A stretch of 64,000 bases of DNA, taken from positions 248,001 through 312,000 of the forward strand of contig NZ_CP035503.1 of assembly GCF_006970865.1 (NCBI RefSeq), written 5' to 3'. Positions within the stretch are counted from its first letter, which is position 1. Each line of letters opens with the position of its first letter. Shown in pieces: positions 1 through 8,705 of this stretch. The notes under the pieces were generated by a model. The model had not been told where the DNA came from. It saw nothing but the letters and a program-made list of their open reading frames with translations, and did no database searches. Both the position numbers and the translations under genes were made by a program. Source of the DNA: Rhodoferax sediminis. GTDB lineage: Bacteria > Pseudomonadota > Gammaproteobacteria > Burkholderiales > Burkholderiaceae_C.

Positions 1-824
1 GGCAGATCCAGCAGATCGAGGCCGGCCTGGGCGTGCCGCTGTTCGAGCGCCGGCACCGCGCGCTCGCGCTGACCGAGGCCGGCCAGGTACTGCAGCGCGC
101 CGTGGTCGATTGCCTGGAGCGCCTGCGCGACGCCACGGCCCGCGTGCGCGCCAGTACCCAGCTACGCCAGGTGGCCATCACCACCACGGCCGGTTTTGCC
201 TCGCTGTGGCTGATTCCGCGGCTGGAGCGCTTCACGGCCGACCACCCGGGCGTGGATGTGCGGGTCTCGGCCACCAACGAGCTGCTGGATCTGGCGCGCG
301 CGCACATCGACGTGGCCGTGCGCTTTTGCCGCGTCAGCGAGGGCGTGGGCCAGCCCCTGTTCGAGGAGACGGTGTACCCGGTGTGTGCGCCGCAGCTGCT
401 CGGCAACCCCGCCAGGCCCTTGCAGACGCCGGCCGACCTGGTGCAGCACACGCTGCTGGCGATGATGGAGACGCCGCAGGAATCGGCGCTGAACGCCGAC
501 TGGGCGCCGTGGCTGAACATCATGGGCCTGCCCGAGCTGCGCACCAAAAACACCCTGCGCTTCACCCAATACAGTGATGCCATTGCGGCCGCCGTGGCCG
601 GCCAGGGTGTGGCGATCGGCCGCCTGCCGCTGGTCGCCGGGCTGCTGCGCGACGGGCGGCTGGTGGCCCCGTTCGGCGGCACGGCCGCCTCGCAGCGCGG
701 CTACTTCGTGGTCACCGCGCCGCGCGCCGCCGGCAACCCCGATGCGCAGGATTTTGTGCGCTGGCTGCGGGCCGAGGCCGAGGCGCCGGTGGTGGCCGGC
801 GCTCCGCCTCGGGTTTTTAGTTAA
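1..824 (+). CDS. LysR-family transcriptional regulator (GcvA-like), 5' end outside window
   Basis: A DNA-binding activator or repressor of the LysR family. The frame is already open at base 3 and reads the end of a LysR helix-turn-helix (QIQQIEAGLGVPLFERR), so the true start lies upstream of the window. The visible part covers the linker helix and the whole substrate-binding domain (WLIPRLERFTADHPGVDV, then FRVS-type effector-domain blocks), ending at a TAA at 822-824. The short effector domain and the LFERR..R.L.LTEAG block resemble GcvA-type regulators. The target is unknown because the neighbouring upstream gene is not visible. A family A repeat begins right after the stop codon. Confidence 0.9.
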   Translation, partial: QIQQIEAGLGVPLFERRHRALALTEAGQVLQRAVVDCLERLRDATARVRASTQLRQVAITTTAGFASLWLIPRLERFTADHPGVDVRVSATNELLDLARAHIDVAVRFCRVSEGVGQPLFEETVYPVCAPQLLGNPARPLQTPADLVQHTLLAMMETPQESALNADWAPWLNIMGLPELRTKNTLRFTQYSDAIAAAVAGQGVAIGRLPLVAGLLRDGRLVAPFGGTAASQRGYFVVTAPRAAGNPDAQDFVRWLRAEAEAPVVAGAPPRVFS

Positions 825-829
825 ATCAC

Positions 830-877
830 GCGCTAACCCTTATAGGGTCTTCGTATGACGCTATTGATCAAGTAGCG
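830..877 (-). repeat. Family A interspersed repeat, intergenic copy
   Basis: An AT-richer block directly behind the LysR stop. Read on the minus strand it has the family A layout: an imperfect palindrome (GCTACTTGATCAATAGC), a short variable spacer, then AAGGGTTAGC. It sits in the gap before the tautomerase gene. No promoter or terminator is evident in it. Confidence 0.65.
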
Positions 878-886
878 AGACGGTGC

Positions 887-1090
887 TCATGCGGGTGTGG
901 CCGGGCGCGGCTCCGACCACAGCTTGCCGCCGGTGGCCCAGTTCCCGCGTGGCACATCGACCAGCAGGATGTCGACCGCCTCGGGCGAGCCGCCCAGCAC
1001 CTCGACCGTGACGCGGGTGATCTCCGTGACCAGTTTTTTCTTTTGCTCGGGCGTGCGGCCTTCCAGCATTTCAACGTGAATGGTGGGCAT
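887..1090 (-). CDS. 4-oxalocrotonate tautomerase family protein
   Basis: A 67-residue tautomerase of the 4-oxalocrotonate tautomerase superfamily, which interconverts keto and enol forms of 2-oxo acids using an N-terminal proline. The sequence starts MPTIHVEMLEGRT, so Pro would be exposed after Met removal, and continues with the family's EQKKKLV..IT block. Length matches the short 60-70 residue class that assembles as oligomers. A GAGG ribosome binding site lies about 8 bases before the ATG. The physiological substrate cannot be told from sequence. It stands apart from any catabolic operon and is followed on the same strand by a DsbA-like gene in the upstream direction. Confidence 0.85.
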   Translation of the reverse strand: MPTIHVEMLEGRTPEQKKKLVTEITRVTVEVLGGSPEAVDILLVDVPRGNWATGGKLWSEPRPATPA

Positions 1091-1142
1091 GGGGATCCTC
1101 GGATGGAAAAGTGGGTGAGGCGAGGATCATAAAAGCTCGCGC

Positions 1143-1694
1143 CTACCCACGGGCGCGCAGCGCCCGGTCAATCGCCTGATGCAGGTGCTGCATGCCGAAG
1201 GAAACGTCCGTGACCTTGCCGTTCACATAGAACGTCGGCGTCGCGCGGATGCCCAGGTGCTGCGCGCTGGCCAGGTGCTCCTGCACGCGCTGCAGGTACA
1301 CGTGGTCGCTCATCTCGTTCTGGTAGCGCAGCAGGTCCAGGCCGATGTCGCCGGCGTAGTCCAGCAGCTGCTTCTCCTGCAGGTGCTGCTGGTGCGTGAA
1401 CAGAAGGTCATAAAACGGCCAGAACGTGTGCTGGGCGCCCGCTGCTTCGGCCGCCTCGGCCGCGAGTTCGGCATGAGGATGGATTTCCCGCTGCGGGTAG
1501 TGGCGGAACACAAAGCGCAGCTGCGGGCCGAAATGGTCGAGCATGATCTTCATCGCCGCATAGGCCTGGCCGCAGGACGGGCATTCGAAGTCGCCGTATT
1601 CAACGACGGTCACCTCGGCAGAGGCTGGGCCCAGGATGTGGTCGATGGCCGCATCGGGCTTGAGCAGCGGGTCGTGTTTGACGGGGGCAATCAT
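1143..1694 (-). CDS. DsbA-family thioredoxin-fold protein, cytoplasmic type
   Basis: A 183-residue thioredoxin-fold protein with the active-site motif CPSC at residues 38-41 (YGDFECPSCGQAY) and the cis-proline loop IRATPTFYVNG near residue 150. The fold and the spacing match the DsbA/thioredoxin_4 family. There is no signal peptide: the protein begins MIAPVKHDPLLK and enters the domain at once, so it probably acts in the cytoplasm as a dithiol oxidoreductase, or works with an Na+/H+ antiporter-linked system as in some relatives. It is monocistronic or paired loosely with the tautomerase gene downstream. The substrate is unknown. Confidence 0.82.
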   Translation of the reverse strand: MIAPVKHDPLLKPDAAIDHILGPASAEVTVVEYGDFECPSCGQAYAAMKIMLDHFGPQLRFVFRHYPQREIHPHAELAAEAAEAAGAQHTFWPFYDLLFTHQQHLQEKQLLDYAGDIGLDLLRYQNEMSDHVYLQRVQEHLASAQHLGIRATPTFYVNGKVTDVSFGMQHLHQAIDRALRARG

Positions 1695-1920
1695 GGTTTT
1701 GCCTTTCGGTGGGGGTCACGTCAGCTTAGCCAGATTGGGCATGAAAGGAAAGCCGCCCACACTGTCCTGCCGGAGTGCCCGGTGCTACCCGCCAATGCAG
1801 GCGGCCCGCTGACCAGCGCGTAATCTTTTCTTGCTGTAGCCGCACGGTATCCGGCCGCGGCTGGGCCCGGACGGCTGCTTCATCGCAGGGAGAGTGCTGG
1901 AGGCGGGATCGTGGCTGAAC

Positions 1921-4137
1921 TCAGGCCGCTGCCTTCACCTTCAACCGCCACCCGTGCAGCAGCGGCTCGGTATAGCCGCTGGGCTGCACCAATCCCTTGA
2001 ACACCAGGTCACACGCGGCCTGATACGCCATGGAGGTGTCGAAGTGGCCCGCCATCGGCTTGTACAGCGGATCGCCCGCATTCTGGCCGTCCACCACCGC
2101 GGCCATGCGCTCGAAGGTTTCGCGCACCTGGGCTTCGGTGACCACGCCGTGCAGCAGCCAGTTGGCGATGTGCTGGCTGCTGATGCGCAGGGTGGCGCGG
2201 TCTTCCATCAGCGCCACGTTGTGGATGTCGGGCACCTTGGAGCAGCCCACGCCCTGGTCCACCCAGCGCACCACATAGCCCAGGATGCCCTGCGCGTTGT
2301 TGTCGAGTTCCTGCTGCTTCTCGGTGGCGCTCCAGTTGGGCGTGGCGGTGACCGGGATTTGCAGCAGGCCGCCGAGCAGCGCGTCGCGCGCGGCCACCGG
2401 GTCGGTCTGCGCGTTGGCCTTTTCCATCTGCGCCTGTACCTCGGCCACGTTGACCTGGTGGTAGTGCAGCGCGTGCAGCGTGGCGGCCGTGGGCGAGGGC
2501 ACCCAGGCGGTGTTGGCGCCGGCGCGCGGTTGCGCGATCTTTTGCTCCAGCATCGCGGCCATCAGGTCGGGCATGGCCCACATGCCCTTGCCGATCTGTG
2601 CGCGCCCGCGCAGGCCGCAGGCCAGGCCGACCGCGACGTTGTTCTTCTCATAGGCGGCGATCCACGCGCTGGCCTTCATGTCGCCCTTGCGGATCATCGG
2701 GCCGGCGCGCATGGCGCTGTGCATCTCGTCGCCGGTGCGGTCCAGGAAGCCGGTGTTGATGAAGGCCACGCGCGCGCTGGCGGCCGCGATGCAGGCCTGC
2801 AGGTTGATGCTGGTGCGGCGCTCCTCGTCCATGATGCCGAGCTTGACAGTGTTTTCGGGCAAACCCAGCAGCGCCTCGACGCGGCCGAACAGCTCGGCGG
2901 CGAACGCCACTTCCCTGGGGCCGTGCATCTTGGGCTTGACGATGTAGACCGAGCCGGTGCGTGAATTCTTGATGCCGGCCTGGCCCTGGCGCTTCAAATC
3001 ATGGATCGCGATGGTGGTGGTGACGACCGCGTCCATGATGCCTTCGGGGATTTCGCGCGTACTGCCGTCCCTGGCCGTGTACAGGATGGCCGGATTCGTC
3101 ATCAGGTGGCCGACATTGCGCACGAACATCAGCGAGCGGCCGTGCAGCGTGACGGACTTCCCATCCGCGCCGGTGTACATGCGGTCCGGGTTCAGGCCGC
3201 GCGTGAAGGTCTTGCCGCCCTTGGCGACTTCCTCGGTCAGCGTGCCCTGCAAAATGCCGAGCCAGTTGCTGTAGGCCAGCAGCTTGTCCTCGGCATCCAC
3301 CGCGGCGATCGAGTCTTCCAGGTCGAGGATGGTGGAGAGCGCGGCCTCCATCACCAGGTCGGACACGCCGGCCGCATCGCTTTTGCCGATCGGCGTGCTG
3401 CGGTCGATGCGGATGTCGATGTGAATGCCGTTGTTGCGCAGCAGCACCGAGGACGGCGCGGCAGCCTCACCCTGGTAGCCGATGAACTTGGCGGGGTCTT
3501 GAAGGCCGGTGCTCGATCCGCCCTTGAGCGCGACGACCAGCTTGCCGCCGGCGACCGTGTAGCCGGTCGCATCCCTGTGCGAACCGCTCGCGAGCGGCGC
3601 GGCCTGGTCCAGCACGTTGCGCGCGAACTCGATGACCCTGGCGCCGCGCACCGGGTTGTAGCCCTTGCCCTTTTCGGCGCCGCCGGTCTCGGGGATAGCG
3701 TCGGTGCCATACAGCGCGTCGTACAGCGAGCCCCAGCGCGCGTTGGCGGCGTTCAGCGCATAGCGCGCATTCAGAATCGGCACCACGAGTTGCGGGCCGG
3801 CCTGCATGGCCAGTTCGGCATCGACGTGGGCCGTGCTGGTCTTCACATTCTCGGGCGAGGGCACCAGGTAGCCGATCGTTTCCAGGAATTTGCGGTAGGC
3901 CACCATGTCGCGGATCGGGCCGGGGTTGGCCTGGTGCCAGGTGTCGAGCTCGGTCTGCAGCCGCTCGCGCTCGGCCAGCAGCGCGATGTTCTTTGGCGCC
4001 AGGTCGGCCACGATGGCGTCGAAGCCCTGCCAGAAAGTGGCACTGTCCACGCCGGTGCCGGGCAGCACCTTCTCGTTGATGAACTGGTGCAGCTCGGTGG
4101 CCACTTGCAGGTTGTGAACAGGGGTACGTGCGGTCAT
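1921..4137 (-). CDS. glcB: Malate synthase G
   Basis: Condenses glyoxylate with acetyl-CoA to malate, the glyoxylate-consuming step of glycolate and two-carbon metabolism, in the cytoplasm. The 738-residue length fits the monomeric G isoform (E. coli about 720). Characteristic blocks include the [15 protein letters not shown] acidic motif, the [13 protein letters not shown] segment, and [11 protein letters not shown]. The start at 4137 (MTARTPVHN) is preferred over the ATG at 4152 because GGAG lies 6 bases upstream of it. It lies 11 bases behind the haloacid dehalogenase gene, so the two form an operon divergent from a LysR gene. That arrangement suggests joint control by glycolate- or glyoxylate-related signals (inference). 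Confidence 0.97.
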   Translation of the reverse strand: MTARTPVHNLQVATELHQFINEKVLPGTGVDSATFWQGFDAIVADLAPKNIALLAERERLQTELDTWHQANPGPIRDMVAYRKFLETIGYLVPSPENVKTSTAHVDAELAMQAGPQLVVPILNARYALNAANARWGSLYDALYGTDAIPETGGAEKGKGYNPVRGARVIEFARNVLDQAAPLASGSHRDATGYTVAGGKLVVALKGGSSTGLQDPAKFIGYQGEAAAPSSVLLRNNGIHIDIRIDRSTPIGKSDAAGVSDLVMEAALSTILDLEDSIAAVDAEDKLLAYSNWLGILQGTLTEEVAKGGKTFTRGLNPDRMYTGADGKSVTLHGRSLMFVRNVGHLMTNPAILYTARDGSTREIPEGIMDAVVTTTIAIHDLKRQGQAGIKNSRTGSVYIVKPKMHGPREVAFAAELFGRVEALLGLPENTVKLGIMDEERRTSINLQACIAAASARVAFINTGFLDRTGDEMHSAMRAGPMIRKGDMKASAWIAAYEKNNVAVGLACGLRGRAQIGKGMWAMPDLMAAMLEQKIAQPRAGANTAWVPSPTAATLHALHYHQVNVAEVQAQMEKANAQTDPVAARDALLGGLLQIPVTATPNWSATEKQQELDNNAQGILGYVVRWVDQGVGCSKVPDIHNVALMEDRATLRISSQHIANWLLHGVVTEAQVRETFERMAAVVDGQNAGDPLYKPMAGHFDTSMAYQAACDLVFKGLVQPSGYTEPLLHGWRLKVKAAA

Positions 4138-4148
4138 GGGGTTCTCCA

Positions 4149-4880
4149 TCAAGCTTCAAAAAAAGAGAGGACGTCGCGCAGGCTGGCGCCGGTGCGGGTC
4201 GGTGGGGTGCCGAGTTCTTCGAACGGCAGCTGGTAGCGGTTCACCCACAGGGTCTGGTAGCCGTACCAGGTGGCGCCCAGCGCGTCCCAGCTGTTGCTGC
4301 TCACGAACAGGATGTTCGCGGCCTCCAGGCCGGTGGCCTGCTCGCCCAGCGCGTAGGCCTCGGGGTGGGTCTTGTATTTGTGCACGGCATCCACGCTGAT
4401 CACGTGGTCCAGCAGACCTTCCATGCCGGCGCTGCGCACGGCAATGCCAAGCATCTCGGGGTCTCCGTTGGACAGGATGCCGGTGGCGATGCCCCGGGCC
4501 TTGAGCGCCTTCAGCACGGCCTTGTTCTCGGGGAAGGCGCTCAGGTGCCGATACTGGTTCATCAACTGGTCGACTTGACCATTAAAAGTGGCTATAGCCT
4601 GCGCCGATGCTCCGGGAGGCGCTATTTTTTTAATAGCGTACGCGAGCGCGGCCCGGGTCAGTGCCCAGAACGGCTGGTAGTGCGCGCCGTGGTTGCTGGT
4701 GGTCACGAGCCGCGTGTATTCGATCTGCTTGTCGCGCCACAACACACCCAACGCCTGGCCGCGGCCCGGAAACAGCTGCTCGGCCAGCAGACCCACGCTG
4801 TACACGTCGAACAGCGTGCCGTAGGCATCGAATAAAACTGCCTGTGGTTTTTCCACGGCAGCGGCGCAAAGTTTTTCCAT
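4149..4880 (-). CDS. Haloacid dehalogenase, type II
   Basis: A 243-residue HAD-superfamily hydrolase resembling L-2-haloacid dehalogenases, which replace halogen by hydroxyl via an aspartyl-ester enzyme. The nucleophile is Asp18 in FDAYGTLFD; motif II is SNGDPEM; the late motif [10 protein letters not shown] is typical of the dehalogenase subgroup. Residues about 81-101 ([19 protein letters not shown]) are encoded by an in-frame family A repeat, which probably lies in the cap domain. With malate synthase G just downstream it could convert haloacetate to glycolate, feeding glyoxylate to GlcB. The family also contains enzymes of unknown substrate, so the halogen activity is an inference. Confidence 0.88.
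   Translation of the reverse strand: MEKLCAAAVEKPQAVLFDAYGTLFDVYSVGLLAEQLFPGRGQALGVLWRDKQIEYTRLVTTSNHGAHYQPFWALTRAALAYAIKKIAPPGASAQAIATFNGQVDQLMNQYRHLSAFPENKAVLKALKARGIATGILSNGDPEMLGIAVRSAGMEGLLDHVISVDAVHKYKTHPEAYALGEQATGLEAANILFVSSNSWDALGATWYGYQTLWVNRYQLPFEELGTPPTRTGASLRDVLSFFEA
4579..4638 (-). repeat. Family A repeat inside haloacid dehalogenase gene
   Basis: In gene orientation the block opens with the palindrome GCTATTAAAAAAATAGC and closes with AGGCTATAGCC. It is markedly richer in A/T than the surrounding gene and keeps the reading frame, encoding roughly residues 81-101 of the dehalogenase. Confidence 0.75.
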
Positions 4881-4908
4881 GCCCTACTGTATTCGATACT
4901 TTGCGGTC

Positions 4909-4944
4909 GACTTATTAAGTCAAAGTCGTTTTATTCATGACTTT
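4909..4944. promoter_or_regulatory. Candidate LysR operator between haloacid dehalogenase and LysR genes
   Basis: The 172-base divergent intergenic region holds a perfect 13-base palindrome GACTTATTAAGTC (4909-4921), followed at once by AAAGTC (4922-4927) and GACTTT (4939-4944) with an 11-base gap. The clustered GACTT/AAGTC half-sites in an AT-rich stretch are the kind of dyads bound by LysR tetramers. No binding data; inferred from position and symmetry. Confidence 0.5.
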
Positions 4945-5052
4945 TTTGTTGGTAATCAAGGCTGGGCATCGAGGCCGTCGTGGCCGGGCCGATCCGCAAC
5001 GCTGGCATCAAGCGGGAGTGGTTTGTGACTTCCATGCGCATAATCTGGCGCC

Positions 5053-5988
5053 ATGGACAAGCTCAAGGCCATGGAGTCGTTTGTGTCGGTGGCGACCCGG
5101 GGCAGCCTCACGGCTGCGGCCCAGGCCGAGGGCGTGGCGCCGGCCATCATGGGGCGCCGGCTCGATGCGCTGGAGGAGCGCCTGGGCGTCAAGCTGCTGG
5201 TGCGCACCACGCGGCGCATCACGCTCACGCACGAGGGCAGCGCCTTTCTGGAAGACTGCCAGCGCCTGCTGGTCGAGGTCGCGAATGCCGAGGCCAGCGT
5301 GTCGGCCGGTGGTGTCAAGGCCAGCGGGCATTTGCGCATCACCGCGCCGGCCGGCTTTGGCCGGCGTCACGTGGCGCCGCTGGTGCCGCGCTTTCGCGAT
5401 CTGCATGCCGACGTCACGATTTCGCTGAATCTGAGCGACCGCGTGATCGACCTGGCCGCCGAAGGGCAGGACTGCGCGGTGCGCGTTGGCGATCTGCCCG
5501 ACTCCTCGCTGGTCAGCGTGCGCCTGGCCGAAAACCGGCGTCTGTGCGTGGCCACGCCCAAATACCTGCGCCAGCACGGCACGCCGCAGCACCCCAGCGA
5601 GCTGGCGCGCTTCGACTGCCTGACCCTGTCCAGCGGCGCCTCGCAAAGCCGCGGCTGGGCCTTTCGCGTGCCGATCGCCACGGGCGAGCGCACGGGCGAC
5701 TCCGAGGTGATTCACCTCAAACCCGGCGGCCCGCTGGACTGCACCGATGGCCAGGTGCTGCACGACTGGTGCCTGGCGGGTGGCGGCATCGCATGGCGCA
5801 GCACCTGGGAGGTCGAGTCCGAGATCGCCAGCGGCCAGCTGGTCGAGGTGCTGGCCGATTTCGCGGCGCCGCCGAACGGCATCTACGCCGTGTTTCCGCA
5901 GCGCCGGCACCTGCCGCTGCGCGTGCGCCTGTGGATCGATTTTCTCAAGCACAGCTACGGCCAGCCGGGCTATTGGCAGGCCGCATGA
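5053..5988 (+). CDS. LysR-family transcriptional regulator
   Basis: A 311-residue LysR regulator of the CrgA/DsdC-like group. The N-terminal helix-turn-helix (MESFVSVATRGSLTAAAQAEG) is followed by LLVRTTRRITLTHEG and a substrate-binding domain that ends in YQPG-type sequence. It is transcribed away from the haloacid dehalogenase/glcB operon across a palindrome-bearing gap, the usual place for the operon's own regulator. Its stop codon overlaps the start of the deacetylase gene (ATGA at 5985-5988), so it is also translationally coupled to the lipid A-type genes. Which set it controls is not clear. The start at 5053 has a weak ribosome binding site; the ATG at 5071 is an alternative. Confidence 0.93.
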   Translation: MDKLKAMESFVSVATRGSLTAAAQAEGVAPAIMGRRLDALEERLGVKLLVRTTRRITLTHEGSAFLEDCQRLLVEVANAEASVSAGGVKASGHLRITAPAGFGRRHVAPLVPRFRDLHADVTISLNLSDRVIDLAAEGQDCAVRVGDLPDSSLVSVRLAENRRLCVATPKYLRQHGTPQHPSELARFDCLTLSSGASQSRGWAFRVPIATGERTGDSEVIHLKPGGPLDCTDGQVLHDWCLAGGGIAWRSTWEVESEIASGQLVEVLADFAAPPNGIYAVFPQRRHLPLRVRLWIDFLKHSYGQPGYWQAA

Positions 5989-6833
5989 AGCCGCTGGTGC
6001 TGTGCGCCGACGACTTCGCGGTGCACGCGGGGGCTTCGCAGGGCATTGCGGCCCTGGCGCGCCAGGGCCGGCTGTCCGCCACCAGCGCCATGGTGCTGGC
6101 GCCGCGCTGGGCGCAGGACGTGGCGCTGCTGCAGGACCTGCGCGGGCGCATCGACGTCGGCCTGCACCTGGACTGGACCAGCACCTTCGCGCGGGCCGCC
6201 GGCCATGGCCTGTCGCTCGGCGCAGCGATGCGCCGGGCGCTGCTCGGCGGCTTCGACCGCGGCGCGGCGCGCACCGTGATCGAGCGACAGCTGGACCTGT
6301 TCGAGGCGCAGTGGCAGGCGCCGCCCGACCATGTGGACGGCCATCAGCACGTGCAGCAGTTCGCCGGCATCCGTGAGCCGCTGGTCGAGGTGCTGGCGCG
6401 CCGCTACCCGGGCCGGCTGCCGTACCTGCGCGTGTCGCAGGTGCGCGCTGGTGCCGGCGAACGCCTTGGCCTCAAGTCGCGCGTGATCTCGGCGCTGGGC
6501 TCCAATGCTATTAAGAAGATAGCTGATGGTGCAGGTGTACCAAGGGCTGATGCCTTGTTGGGTGTGTATGACTTTGATGGCGACACGGCCCGCTACGCCG
6601 CACTGATGGACGGCTGGCTGGCGGGCGCGCCGGCCGGCGGCATGCTCATGTGCCACCCGGCGAGCGCGGCCGGTCCGGACGACGAGATCGGCGCGGCGCG
6701 CCTGCGCGAGTACGCCTACCTGGGAAGCAGCGATTTCGGCGCGGCGCTGGCGCATGCGCAGGTCGCGCTGGTGCGCGGGCGAGCCTACTACCGCCACTAC
6801 ACTCGGCGCCATGACCCGTACCGTATCGACTAA
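5985..6833 (+). CDS. ChbG/HpnK (YdjC) family carbohydrate deacetylase, NaxD-like
   Basis: A 282-residue metal-dependent deacetylase of the YdjC family. The metal-site residues are seen in LCADDFAVHAG (Asp pair) and the DHVDGHQHVQQF histidine cluster, plus MCHPA near the end. In Francisella and Bordetella, NaxD-type members remove acetyl from undecaprenyl-phosphate-linked amino sugar before an ArnT-like enzyme attaches it to lipid A; the gene directly downstream here is such an enzyme, overlapping by 23 bases. The start overlaps the LysR stop codon. Residues about 175-191 (NAIKKIADGAGVPRADA) come from an in-frame family A repeat. Chitooligosaccharide or hopanoid roles are the alternatives. Confidence 0.88.
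   Translation: MKPLVLCADDFAVHAGASQGIAALARQGRLSATSAMVLAPRWAQDVALLQDLRGRIDVGLHLDWTSTFARAAGHGLSLGAAMRRALLGGFDRGAARTVIERQLDLFEAQWQAPPDHVDGHQHVQQFAGIREPLVEVLARRYPGRLPYLRVSQVRAGAGERLGLKSRVISALGSNAIKKIADGAGVPRADALLGVYDFDGDTARYAALMDGWLAGAPAGGMLMCHPASAAGPDDEIGAARLREYAYLGSSDFGAALAHAQVALVRGRAYYRHYTRRHDPYRID
6507..6555 (+). repeat. Family A repeat inside the NaxD-like deacetylase gene
   Basis: Opens with GCTATTAAGAAGATAGC and ends with CCAAGGGCTGATGCC. It keeps the frame and encodes about 17 residues between a helix ending VISALGS and the conserved LLGVYDFDGD strand. Confidence 0.75.
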
Positions 6834-8394
6834 ACAAGAACGCCCAATTTCCTGGCTCTGGCTCGCCGCCCTGTGGCTTTTGCTGTTGCTGCTGGCCGCG
6901 CTGCGCCCGCTGGCCGTGCCGGACGAGGGGCGCTACGGCGAAGTCGGCCGCTGGATGCTGCAAAGCGGCGACTGGCTCGTGCCGCGCCTGGACGGCCTGC
7001 CGTTCTTCCACAAGCCGCCGCTGTTGTACTGGCTCGAGGCCGTGTCGCTGGCCCTGTTCGGCAGCCATGTGTGGGCGCTGCGGCTGGTGCCGGCGCTGCA
7101 CGCCGGCATCATGCTGGTGGGGCTGTACCTGGCGGCGCGCGCCATCGCCGGCGAGCGGGTCGCGCGCCGCGCCGGCCTCATGCTGGGCACCAGCGTGGCG
7201 TTTTTGCTGGGCGGACAGTACGTGAACCACGACATGATGGTGGCGACCTGGATCGGCATCGCGATCTGGTGCTTCGCATTCGCCTTCATGCACGGCGCGC
7301 GCCCGCATGCGAATCTGGCCCGGCTCGGCTTTGTGGCCTGCGCGCTCGGGGTGCTCAGCAAGGGGCTGATCGGCCTGCTGCTGCCTGGGCTGGTGCTGTT
7401 TTTGTGGCTGCTCTGGACGCGCCAGTTCCGCAAGGTGCTGGCGCTGCCCTGGGCGAGCGGCCTGCTGCTGCTGGCGGCGATCACCGTGCCGTGGTTCGTG
7501 CTGGTCGCGCAAAAATACCCCGGCGCGATGGACTACCTGTTCGGCACGCAGCAGTTCACGCGCTTCACGGCCGACACCTTCAACAACGTCCAGCCCTGGT
7601 GGTTCTACATCGCCAGCCTGCTGATCCTGCTGTTTCCGTGGGCCTTTTTTGCCGGCAAGCCGCTGTGGGACGCCGTTAAGCGGACCCCGGCGCCCGACGG
7701 GGTGGCCCGGGAATGGTTCAGCCTGTGCTGGATCTGGCTCGCCGCCATCCTCGCGTTCTTCTCCATCCCCGCCTCCAAGCTGATCGGCTATATCCTGCCC
7801 GTGATCCCGCCGCTGGCGCTGCTGGCGGCGCTGGGCTGGGAGCGCACGCTGGCGCACAGCCGGTTTGCGGGCCGGGTGTTTGCTGCTCTTGCGGCGCTGA
7901 TCATTGCGTTGGCGCTGGCCGTGAGCCTGCTGGTGACCCGCTTCACCGACGACAAGCTGAGCGGGGATGTCGCGCAGACCCTGGCCTGCGACGCGAGTCC
8001 GGCGGACACGGTCTATGCGGTCGGCAACTATCCCTATGACTTGCCTTTCTACGCCCAGATCCGCCGGCCCATCGTGGTGATCCAGGATTGGCCCCGGCAG
8101 CACAAAACGGCCGGCGACGTGTGGCAGCGCGAGCTGTTCGAAGGCGCCGATTTCGATCCCGTCGCCGGCCGCGTGCTGCAGACCCCTGATGTTTTAGCGG
8201 CGGCCAGCGCGCGACCCGGTAACTGGCTGCTGGTGCCGCGCAATGGCGGTGCGCGCGGGTTCGGACCGCCCGCATGGCTGCGGGTTCAGACCGGCACCGG
8301 CTGGATCCTGTTCAAGTCGGGCGGCAGCGCCGCGTCAGCGCCGGAAGGCCCAATAGCGGCTCAGCAAAAAGGTTTGCCCGGCTGCAAACACTAG
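6811..8394 (+). CDS. GT39-family (ArnT-like) glycosyltransferase
   Basis: A 527-residue integral membrane glycosyltransferase of the ArnT/PMT fold, moving a sugar from a polyprenyl phosphate donor to lipid A or another periplasmic acceptor. It has a first membrane helix rich in Leu/Trp, then the catalytic first loop VPDEGRYGEVGRW, and about eleven further hydrophobic helices, ending in a small periplasmic domain. The ATG at 6811 (MTRTVSTKQERPISW) starts within the end of the deacetylase gene and fits the expected N-terminus. The gene converges on gtrA with a 60-base overlap of coding ends. With a NaxD-like deacetylase next door, an amino sugar is the likely donor (inference). Confidence 0.9.
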   Translation: MTRTVSTKQERPISWLWLAALWLLLLLLAALRPLAVPDEGRYGEVGRWMLQSGDWLVPRLDGLPFFHKPPLLYWLEAVSLALFGSHVWALRLVPALHAGIMLVGLYLAARAIAGERVARRAGLMLGTSVAFLLGGQYVNHDMMVATWIGIAIWCFAFAFMHGARPHANLARLGFVACALGVLSKGLIGLLLPGLVLFLWLLWTRQFRKVLALPWASGLLLLAAITVPWFVLVAQKYPGAMDYLFGTQQFTRFTADTFNNVQPWWFYIASLLILLFPWAFFAGKPLWDAVKRTPAPDGVAREWFSLCWIWLAAILAFFSIPASKLIGYILPVIPPLALLAALGWERTLAHSRFAGRVFAALAALIIALALAVSLLVTRFTDDKLSGDVAQTLACDASPADTVYAVGNYPYDLPFYAQIRRPIVVIQDWPRQHKTAGDVWQRELFEGADFDPVAGRVLQTPDVLAAASARPGNWLLVPRNGGARGFGPPAWLRVQTGTGWILFKSGGSAASAPEGPIAAQQKGLPGCKH

Positions 8395-8703
8395 CGCGGC
8401 GAACAGGGCGACAAACGACGGCCAGCCCAGTTCGCGCAGCAGCAGCACAAACACGATTTCGTTGGTCGCAAAGCCGGCCAGCGCGGTCATGAGGAAACGG
8501 CTGAAGCTTTGCGTCACGCTGGTGCCCGCATCGCTGAAGCTGAGCCAGCGGTGGCCCGAAAAACTCACGAAAAACGCCACCGTGAAACCAATCGCGTTGG
8601 CCACTTCCGGCCACACGTGGGAATGCGTCAGTGCAAACACCAGCATGTGGGTGAGCGCGGCGGCGCTGCCCACGGCGATGAACCAGAAGCCGGACTTGCT
8701 CAT
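8335..8703 (-). CDS. GtrA-family membrane protein
   Basis: A 122-residue protein with four hydrophobic helices, matching the GtrA family, whose members are thought to flip bactoprenol-linked sugars across the inner membrane. Recognisable features are the ATN-containing third helix (GFATNEIVFVLLL) and the C-terminal SRYWAFRR, typical of the FLxxRxWVF family end. It lies 2 bases downstream of the GT2 gene on the minus strand, so the two are co-expressed, and its last 60 bases overlap the 3' end of the ArnT-like gene on the other strand. Confidence 0.9.
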   Translation of the reverse strand: MSKSGFWFIAVGSAAALTHMLVFALTHSHVWPEVANAIGFTVAFFVSFSGHRWLSFSDAGTSVTQSFSRFLMTALAGFATNEIVFVLLLRELGWPSFVALFAALVFAAGQTFLLSRYWAFRR

Positions 8704-8705
8704 GC

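Noticed and set aside
3001..4236. Long open frames antisense to malate synthase, thiL, rpoB and rpoC
   Set aside because: High GC makes long shadow frames; they lack family motifs and ribosome binding sites and lie opposite well-conserved genes.
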